Origin: Allodiplogaster sudhausi
Taxonomy: Eukaryota > Nematoda > Chromadorea > Rhabditida > Diplogasteridae
Length of the DNA: 64,000 bases
Direction: 5' to 3'
Assembly: GCA_945643635.1 (NCBI GenBank)
Contig: CALZFC010000078.1
Location: forward strand, 1,327,001-1,391,000
Of this stretch, positions 56,214 to 64,000 are shown piece by piece. Every line of letters starts with the position of its first letter. Within the stretch, counting starts at the first letter, position 1. The position numbers were made by a program, and so were the translations under genes. The notes below the pieces were generated by a model. That model was not told the origin of the DNA. It worked only from the letters and a program-made list of their open reading frames with translations, and ran no database searches.

Positions 56214-58751
56214 GAAGGTCGCAAAGGCTCTGCCCGTTTCTAGTCCACACCACGCAAACGACACAGTCACTGGTGTGTTGGTTGTGGCTCCCTGAAATCG
56301 GGACTCTAGATTGATCTCCCTGAAAATGGTTCTCTAAAGTGACCACGCTAAAATTAGATATCTAAATTAGCCTCCCGGAAATTGGGTATATACATAAATT
56401 TAGTTAACTTTGTTGGTTCTCTAAGTTGACCTTCCTGAAATTGTATCCTAAAAATGACTTTGTTGAAAATAGGTATCTATGTACATACATAGACATTCCT
56501 GAAATTGGGTCTCTAAATTTACCGCCTTGAAATTGGGTTCCTAAATGGACCTCCCTGAAATTGAGTCTCTACATAAAGGAAAAGAAAATAGCAGTTGTCA
56601 AGAACAAAACCTGAATGACACGCGACGCTCGCCCTATAATCTTTTAGAGCACAAAAAAAACATAACACAAGCATAGTGAAAAGATAGCGCACCACGACTT
56701 GCAGAAGACCTGTTTCACAGACCGCCGCAACAAAAATAGTGCCGAGTATTCCGAGCGGATCCACCGTCTGAACAAAGATAGCAATTGATTGTGACCAGGG
56801 ATGTCTAAGACCAGGCCAGAGCCCAATATTTGGTTTGGCGCGGCTCGGGCCGCAGTGCGAATGTAGGGTCCAGGCCTGGTTTTATCCATGCCAGATAGTT
56901 GGCTACTTAGCTGATTACATAGCTTCCAGGATAGAAGTTAAAATGCGTTTAAGAAACCTCTTTATAACGAATTGCGCCGAAATTGCCACCAGGAAGCTCG
57001 GCAAGCTGCGGGCACTCTGTTCTACTCAAGCTATTGAGCATGGCGTAGGAACCCGTTGTGCCCGCTGTAAGAGAACCATGAAGCTGCACAGCAAAAATAT
57101 GCTTTCTCTTCTTCAACTACAAATTTGAACATAATTATGACATGGCGCGAAATTTAAATCGATATTACATATGTTCGGACGATATTACATACCGACTGCC
57201 ACGCATGTGGCCTGTGTAAGGGACGGGCTGAACGTGCCGTCCACTTGGCACTTGAAACCGCCTGGAGCGGCTATCGTGTACTTTGTGGGCGAGGCAGGGT
57301 CCTAAAAATGTGGTCGATTTTCTACTCCTTCTTAAAAAAAAATTAAATAATCTTGAAACATTAGTAAAATTTGCCGTTTCATAAACAATACTGTTTTATG
57401 ACAAGTATATGTAAAAAAAATATGAAGAAAAAACTGCTTGGAAAATATCACAATATTGGCTTGCTTACAAAGAAGAGAAGCTGGTCGCCTGAGGCGCCAT
57501 TGCAGAGCGGCGTGCAAGAGCCGTAGGAGTCCTTGTCGAGTGGAAACGTGTAGCAGAACATGCCCGGCGGGCACAGCAGGCTACTCGTGACGGTCGGCTT
57601 GCACTTGCAATCGTCTGTAAAAGAAGGCCATTAGTAAGCCCATAAGTAAGCCGAGCGAGCCACAACTCGTGTGCATCGCGAGTTCGATTCCGTGTGGTCT
57701 TTTCCGCTTTTGCGTGAAATAGTGCGTGCATAAAATATTGTGAAGTGCTTTTAAACATTCAAGGACTTTTGTTTGTAAGACTTTTACTCTATTCTTTATA
57801 TGTCCTTTTTTTCTACTTACAACTTCCAATCATCGGCGCAACCAGATTCCAGATTCTTCTTCTGATCGATGAAACCGCCTTTGATGTCACTGCATGACAG
57901 CGTCTCGTACGTCATCGTTTTCTAAAGATGTAAAGAATACATATTACTAACCATACGCATAAAATCAAAGAGAAATCACGTTCTAACCTAACACAATAAA
58001 GAAATTTTTTGCTCCAAAGTTGTAATTACAACGATGTTTCCTACGAAAGAATACGAGTATTGTACTTTGCGAATCATAAATTCAGCCTAACCCCACTGTC
58101 GCCCATCACCGTGTTCATCGTGCACACCAAGAGTGGGCATCCTAAAGGAGTTTATTTATCTATTTTGTATTAGTAAATAGGACAGAATTGTTTCATACAT
58201 TTGACAAATAATTATACGCACCGTAAATATTCGTCGTCGGTGGAGTGGTCGGCGCCACTAGAAATGTGGCCTGTGGCTGCTTCGCGGCCGGGTCGTACAT
58301 GAACATTGGACACGTGCACGGCGTGGCTGTTTAAGGAATAATTTTGGGTGTGAGATTCATTTACATATGTGACGACGATTGCCAATTGTCGACATGATCT
58401 TTTTCGGTGTGCGAGTTATTATAGTGTGTGTGGTTCATATATGCGACGACTATTACGAAATATAGAATGCTCATTTTAGGTGTGCGAGTCATTAAAGTTT
58501 GTTGTTCATATAAACGACTACTATGTATTACGAAATGTAGAAAACACACACCAACAGCACAGAAGGCATTGGGCCCGTCGGCATACTTCGTAGCCGGCGC
58601 CGCCGGATCGATGTACATTGGCGGTGGCATCATGTCGCATTGCAGAGAGGCGACCTTCACCGGCGCGCCCGCCTAAATTTTGGTGCCATTATTTCTGTCA
58701 TACAAAATTATCTATATTTTGCTAACCTTTTTCACAGTATCACAAATAAAA

Positions 58752-58801
58752 AAGCTACTCTTGAACTACTTATAGATACATAAGTAGTTCAAGAGTAGCT
58801 T
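58752..58801. repeat. Perfect 21-bp hairpin in CRS-B intron 4
   Basis: AAGCTACTCTTGAACTACTTA (one arm) and its exact complement TAAGTAGTTCAAGAGTAGCTT flank an 8-nt loop (TAGATACA). No mismatch. It lies in the intron between exons 4 and 5 of CRS-B and is absent from the CRS-A intron. Confidence 0.9.
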
Positions 58802-58877
58802 AAAAATGCCAACTCACATTCACAACGCTCAGCTGGCCTTTCGTGCACTTTGCATTGACGCACGGATCCTTTGTCAC

Positions 58878-60605
58878 CTTAAGATTAAGGGTATTTAACT
58901 ACCTTCCTAATGATCGATCAAAAGTAGATCATAATTCAATATGTTGCATGTTTTGAGTTTTTTTTTTTATGAAAACTGTTTTTTTATCTTAATCTTTCAT
59001 TGTGTATGTACAATTAAAGCAAGCCCAAGTGCAAACCTAACCGCATATTCCGAGCGTGAACTGTGTGTGTATGTCTTCTTCGTTTCAACACCGTCGCTGG
59101 TTTCGCCGCCTCCTTTCCATCTTCGCGGGGATGCCAAATGGCCGGTTCAAACAGGCTTGAAGCAAGGTCATCTCCAGGGTCCCACTTTCGATGCCGATAC
59201 TTATTGAGAGAGCTGGCCCATGGTAGACGTATGATGTAGTCCTAGAAAGAGAAAAAGGATGATAAGTTGAAATGGCGAAAGGTCTGGGTAATAGAGAAAT
59301 TCCGGGTTAGCCGAGGGTATTTGCTGTTCTAATCTCCTTTTCAGTCTCTATCTCTCTGTCTCCCTCTCTCCCTTTTTCTCCCTCTTTCTCTGTCTCTCTC
59401 TGTCTTGTTCCCCGCTCTCTTGCTTTCAAACTTTATCTCCACTTCTCTTTAGCACTCTCTCAATCTCTCTCTCTTTCTCTCGCTGTCTCTCTCTCTAGTC
59501 CAACCGATTCGCTCTTCCGTCTTCCGAAATAGGTCTGCCACCTTCTCCTTCGCAAATGAACTTTCTGTCTTTGGTCGCTTTCACTCCCAAAGGCTTTCGC
59601 GAATTTATCACCGGCTCTCTCTATCTCTCTCTATCTCTCTTTATCTCTCTCTCGCTGTCTCTCGCCAGTCTAACCGATTCACTATTCCGTCTTCCGCAAT
59701 AGGCCTGCTACTTTCTCTTTCGCAAGTGATCTTTTTGTCTTGGTCGCTTTCATTCTATAGATAAGGCTAGGTCATTTTCTTGCACTTTTTGTTTCGATTC
59801 TTTGGCTATGGCTTTGCTTCATCGTTCATCACTGAACATATCGAGGGAATTCTCTCTGGCAATCATTAATTATACATATGTTTGTGTCTATCTAATTCGG
59901 TTGATTTTCTAAACTAAAAAAATATCGCAAATTAACTTTGTAAGTAACCTTTGGTGCTGATCATGAGCATGAACCTGGTCAAGGTGAGTTATGGGAGAAT
60001 GAGTGAAGTAGTGAGGTAAAGAGAGTGAGAGAAAGGAGATAGTGCGAGAGAGATACAGGGAGAGAAATAAGATAAATGAAATGGAAAATCGGAGGAACAT
60101 AAAAGAGAGGAAGTGAGAGAGAGAGAGTGGCGAAGAAGAAGAGAGTAAGAGAGAGAGAGAGAATGGTAAGGGATGGTAATTATAGATTGGTGTGAGAATC
60201 GCCGCCCTAGGGTGGACAGTGATCGGCTATAGGTGAAATGGTTTGATGATGGAGAGCCAAGTGAGGAAATAAGCAGTTTCCGCTGAGTTTCCAAGCGTGC
60301 CTCCCATCCATCACTCAACTTCATTCTTCCTGTCGATTTGAAACATCGCTTCAACAATATGTACAACTTTATTAGCAATTGAATTCTAAACTATAACTTC
60401 CATTCTTTTCTACAAACAAAAGAGGAAGTTTAAGAAACGTAAACGAATGCTGTATTAATCTACGGAGGTATTGCATGGAACGTCGTTTCAAAGTATCTAC
60501 CGGTTACTTTGAAGGCTGTTAATGTGATGATTTCAGGATTTTCCAAAATATCTATTGGATATTTGTCTGAGCTTTTTCGATAATATCGATTGGATACTTG
60601 TTTGA
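58878..60605. other. Gene-free region between CRS-B and the SXP/RAL-2 gene
   Basis: It contains the CRS upstream block (59040-59360), CT-rich tracts (59335-59500 and 59600-59670, including a duplicated TCTAACCGATTC...TTCCGTCTTCCG segment) and a GA-rich tract (60000-60160). No exon is supported. A TTTATT on plus at 60368-60373 could be the AATAAA poly(A) signal of the SXP/RAL-2 gene, about 235 nt past its stop. Confidence 0.55.
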
Positions 60606-61878
60606 CTAATGGATTCCAATGGTAAGGTAGAGTCCGACGGGATCTTCATTGTCTTCCTGGCCGCGCGCGTCGCTCTTTCCCTCGCCTTTCGAGAAGCTCA
60701 TCTGCCCCTTCTGGAGTGCAAAGTCTGATGGTCCCTTGTCAGACCCCCACGGGTGCCCGTGATGCCCCCGAGGTCCCCAGGGCTCCAACTCTTCGCGGCT
60801 CTCTTGTGGTGACATTCGGCCATAGGTCATCGGAGGTCTTCGATCTTCATCTCCTGGAGGACCCCAGGGCCTTCGGTGGTCCTCATCTCCTGGTGGCCCC
60901 CAAGGCTTTCGGTGTTCCTCACCTCCTGGAGGTCCCCAAGGCTTTCTGCGGTCCCCATCTCCAGGAGTTCCCCACGGTCTGTAGCCATCGCTAGGTCTCC
61001 GGTCATCGTCTTCAGGTGGTCCCCACGGCCTTCTATGGTGACCTTCTCCTCGCGGCGGCCCCCATGGCCTTCGTTCTTCGTCGTCCTCCGGAGGTCCCCA
61101 TGGTCGTCGTTGTTGATCTCCGCCCGGTCCCCACGGTCCACGACGCCCGCCTCGGTGCTCCTCTCCACTTTCGTCAGGAGGACCCCAAGGACGGCGGCGA
61201 CGGCCTTCACCTTCCTCCGAGGACCCCCTGCCACCGGGACCCCAGCGCCTCCGTCCGTTCTCCGGACGCCAGTCATGTTGACGGCGTCCACGACTGAGCA
61301 CGTCGGTATTCTGGAAGGAATGAAATAAATACTTTTGGCGCCAATATTGAAAAAGAGCGCGAATTCAAAAGCCAGTTTGTATATTATGAAACCTCGTCCT
61401 CGCCGGCGTCATCCGCGCCACCGGCCACAACAATGATGATGGGCATGATCGGCTGTTGTTGCTGTTGCGGTTGCTGCTGCGGCGACATCTGCATCTGAGG
61501 GGACGCGCCTCCCATCATAGAGGGTGCACCGCCGAAAGGCGGCGATATTCCGGACATTCCGGCCGTGGATGGGGGAGGCGGGCCAGGCGGAAAGCCGGCT
61601 TGACCTGAACCTGAACCCCCTTCAGGCCCTCCTCCGTCGGAAAGACGATGGACGCGCAGACCGTTCGCAGAAACCTTGAAGGGGGACATTGAAGAGGCAT
61701 AAATGTGTTATTTAAAAAAAAGATTTTAAATTGTTTTAAAATAAAGAAGAGAATTATTGTTTACGTCTGGCGTTTCGGAACCAGCAGCCATCAGCGTGCG
61801 GCCGAGCTGCATCTCTGCGATCTGAAGCCAGCTATCTCTCGCTATCTCTCTCTCTCTCTTTCTCTCTCTCTCTATTTT

Positions 61879-61917
<39 letters not shown>

Positions 61918-62180
61918 CTCTCTCTCTCTCTCGATCACTTTAATTCCCTCGTTCGCCTATCACTCTCTCTCTCCTCTCACCTTATCAGCAATCTGCTCCG
62001 TCTCTTTCGCTTCGTCCTCTTCGGCCTCTTCGTTGGCTTCGGCCAAGTCGCGTGGACGCGGCCCGGCAGCAGCTGCGCGAATCACGCTCTGGAGCGAGCC
62101 AAACTCACGAGGACCCATCGACTCGCGCGCCTGCAGTAAGTTAAAGACGAGTAACTTTCTTTATCTGTCTTCCTCATTCG

Positions 62181-62214
<34 letters not shown>

Positions 62215-63300
62215 TTCTCTCACTCTTTTTCTTTCTCTCACGCTCTCTCTCTTTCTACCTTAGCAAGCGCTGCGATCTCGTCATCTGCCGTCATGGACTG
62301 GTTCGTGACGATCTTCCAGAGCGTGTCAAAGTCGCCCGGCAGCTTCGTTAGCACGTCGGATACTCCGTCGTGCAGCGCCGCCTTGCGCTTCTCGAGAGCA
62401 GCGAAGAACTCGTCGACGCTCTTCTGCAAGCGGCTAATCTTTGTTATTGATTACTACTGTAGCTTTTGGCACCCGGCCAAAAGCTACAGTAGTAATCAAT
62501 AACTAGAGGTTTTTGCCAAAGAATCACCAGTCATATGTATGTATGTATGTGCCAAAATAGTGTAATAGTATAAGATTTTTTTAGTTCTTCACTCGATATT
62601 CATTGACTTTAATGATTGGTATCAATTTATTGTATTCTTATTTTAGTGCGACAATCAATCAATCAATATTCGTGTAAATCCACCGCACCGTGACATTGTA
62701 CTTGACGGCCCACGCAGAGACGGCTGCCGCCTGCTGCGCCTTTGTGAGGTAGGAAGCGGCGAAGATGTCGAAGAACTCGCGACGTGCACGAGGAGAGACG
62801 ACGCGGAGGAAGGCCGGCATGCGGGGAGGGCCTGAGAATCGGCGATTATGTCGCCTTTCACCTTTTTACGAAAATGTATGTTGAATTTTTTTTTATTAAT
62901 GTTTATTTTGTATAGTGCCAAATATATGGAAATATATAGGTGCATCTACAGGATCCGTATATTACTTTTTTAAGGAAAAAATATATGTATTCACGTATCA
63001 CTTAAGATAATTTTGTTCGAAAACAAATATATTTAAAAAAAAAATGTAACCTGGCCGGCGACCGCGACGATGCGGGCCAGGCGGACGGTGTGGAGAGCGT
63101 GCGAGGAGGTCAGCACTTGGGTCGGCGGTGGAATCGGCAAGCGGTGGACTGGGTTTTGGTGACGGGGCCAGCATCGAGTCCGGGCCAATTGCCATTTCAC
63201 TGCTCTCAGTGTCTGCTTCGCCATATCCTAAGACCTCGGCAGAAGCGACTGATAAGAGTAGAAAGACGCCGAGAAGATGCAGCGGCCACCGGCCGGCCAT
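60606..63300 (-). CDS. SXP/RAL-2 (DUF148) secreted protein with RPWGPP-repeat tail
   Basis: SXP/RAL-2 proteins are nematode-restricted secreted proteins of unclear role, with calcium or magnesium binding reported for some (Ani s 5). Seven exons: 63300-63051, 62831-62689, 62423-62259, 62130-61981, 61821-61765, 61674-61393 and 61310-60606. They total 1752 nt, 583 residues, in perfect phase. Exon 1 has a signal peptide (WPLHLLGVFLLLSVASA) and a Pro-rich linker. Exons 2-3 form the domain: PAFLRVVSPRARREFFDIFA, LTKAQQAAAVSAWAVKYNVT, KSVDEFFAALEKRKAALHDG, then LPGDFDTLWKIVTNQSMTAD. After an acidic exon and a Gly/Pro/Met/Gln-rich exon, the last exon encodes about ten repeats of RRPWGPPxDED. Usual family members are around 150-200 residues, so the tail is the odd feature. 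GA repeats directly follow two of the donors. Confidence 0.88.
62443..62503. repeat. Perfect 28-bp hairpin in SXP/RAL-2 intron 2
   Basis: GTTATTGATTACTACTGTAG followed by CTTTTGGC (62443-62470) is exactly complementary to 62476-62503 across a 5-nt loop (ACCCG). It begins 19 bp upstream of the exon 3 acceptor on the transcribed strand, so the hairpin would form in the pre-mRNA next to the 3' splice site. Confidence 0.9.
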
Positions 63301-64000
63301 CCTTAATTAAATGTTGAAATTAATTAATCACTTAATTGCGGAAGCGCCAAAGTTTACACAGTGAAATTGCGCACGTATTTCTGAATCAATCTCTGCTACT
63401 TCATTAAAGAAGGGCGATCACCGAAAAACTGCAATTGTATGTTCAAACGTGCAAAGGTTTCAAACGGAAGTCCATTAAATTACTCAAAAAAGTACGGTAG
63501 ACGAGATCGCTAAAGTAGCGCTGGTTTCGAAGCGAGATGTTATTGCTCGTTTACTAATTTCATACTGTTTTGCCTAATAATCTTTAGTTTATTGTAGAAT
63601 ATTCGCATGAGAAAGATATAAAGCAGGAAACAAACAAATGTCTTAAAATATTTGTAAATTCAATCTTCCCGCGATGGGTAAGTGGCCGTTAATCTACTGT
63701 CGAGTGCTGTAACACCACGTTTTTGCACTGACACCAATCACAAATTCATTCAAAAATTGCACTTTCAAGCATCTTAAGCTTGAATTTGGAACTTTTTTGT
63801 GCTTTTTCATTTGCCTTTTCTTTTTCCTAATGCCCGAGACTATTCGAAAATAGCTAAGATGTTTCATAAATCGGCAATCACTTTTCGATGATCGCCCTCC
63901 TTTAGAAAAAAAAAATAGAAAACAGAAAATGAGATGACATACATATGTATCCAAAAGAACAAATCGTGCTTTATATAGAGAGGTAGAAAAAAAAGTAATA
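63301..64000. other. Upstream region of the SXP/RAL-2 gene with a MITE
   Basis: The promoter of the SXP/RAL-2 gene should be immediately above 63300, in AT-rich sequence. Most of the rest is an inverted-repeat element (63404-63905). No gene is supported at the end of the window. Confidence 0.55.
63404..63905. mobile_element. MITE with TTAA ends upstream of the SXP/RAL-2 gene
   Basis: The left end is TTAA-AGAAGGGCGATCACCG. The right end is CGATGATCGCCCTCCT followed by TTAG, a one-base decay of TTAA. Same terminal family as 50078-50275 but longer (about 500 bp). It starts about 100 bp upstream of the start codon, so it may affect the promoter. Confidence 0.6.

Larger units (their letters stand above)
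53781..58877 (-). pseudogene. Cys-rich secreted protein gene B (CRS-B), multiply broken
   Basis: Twelve exons equivalent to CRS-A exons 4-15: 58877-58818, 58672-58552, 58326-58222, 58141-58092, 57921-57821, 57614-57469, 57301-57193, 57064-56958, 56767-56693, 56291-54507 (split), 54275-54135 and 53903-53781. Three lesions are visible. The signal-peptide and Thr-stalk exons 1-3 are missing, with homology jumping from intron 3 to the far upstream block near 59040. Exon 8 is 101 rather than 94 nt because of a tandem 7-nt duplication (57842-57855), which shifts the frame. Exon 13 is interrupted by a TTAA-flanked palindrome. The remaining exons match CRS-A in length, apart from one extra codon in exon 6, and keep their splice sites. 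Gene B keeps the LLCPPGMFC reading that gene A has lost. Confidence 0.85.

Noticed and set aside
59940..59985. Possible small plus-strand exon (LVLIMSMNLVK followed by GTGAGT)
   Set aside because: A single short segment with a donor-like end, but no partner exon, acceptor context or family match nearby.
60827..61291. Alternative frames over the RPWGPP repeat exon on both strands
   Set aside because: The 235-codon frame ending at 60606 is the only one continuous in phase with the six upstream exons of the SXP/RAL-2 gene. The others are periodicity shadows.

Overview
The window is eukaryotic and almost certainly nematode. It carries a cluster of Str-superfamily seven-transmembrane chemoreceptors, an SXP/RAL-2 (DUF148) secreted protein, a secreted protein ending in a ShKT domain, many short exons with TTTCAG-type acceptors, and very dense (CT)n/(GA)n microsatellites. 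A free-living rhabditid or diplogastrid is my guess; the species cannot be named from the sequence. There are no tRNA or rRNA genes I can defend and no prokaryotic features.

Layout. 1-18 kb (minus strand): three tandem chemoreceptor paralogues. The third (15.0-17.9 kb) is a clean nine-exon gene, the first (1.4-7.8 kb) is intact but carries nested transposons in intron 2, and the middle one (9.0-10.6 kb) is a pseudogene. Between the second and third lies a long inverted repeat (11.35-14.08 kb) that encloses part of a Cys/Thr-rich secreted-protein gene. 18-21.5 kb has no gene I can support and ends in GA/CT tracts. 21.6-25.3 kb (plus): a four-transmembrane protein with two foldback transposons in one intron. 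25.3-29.8 kb is mostly purine/pyrimidine repeats. 29.8-33.6 kb (plus): one long or two adjacent secreted-protein genes, ending in a Thr-rich stalk plus ShKT domain.

35-59 kb is the most interesting part. A tail-to-tail pair, a gamma-glutamylcyclotransferase-like gene (GGCT, plus) facing a large Cys-rich secreted gene (CRS, minus), has been copied three times and is decaying in different ways. Unit 1 has an intact GGCT and a CRS remnant fused in frame to an inverted GGCT exon. Unit 2 has a GGCT lacking exon 1 with a 4.0-kb PIF/Harbinger element exactly at a 3' splice site, plus a 15-exon CRS gene whose frame is perfect except for one TAG codon. Unit 3 has a dead GGCT fragment and a 5'-truncated CRS gene with a 7-nt frameshift and a 1.7-kb TTAA-flanked palindrome inside an exon.

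60.6-63.3 kb (minus): an intact seven-exon SXP/RAL-2 gene whose protein continues into a long RPWGPP-repeat tail.

Exon models were built by hand from splice sites, conserved paralogue boundaries and reading-phase arithmetic. For the main genes the exon lengths sum to a whole number of codons. Family names rest on motif recognition, not on a database search.
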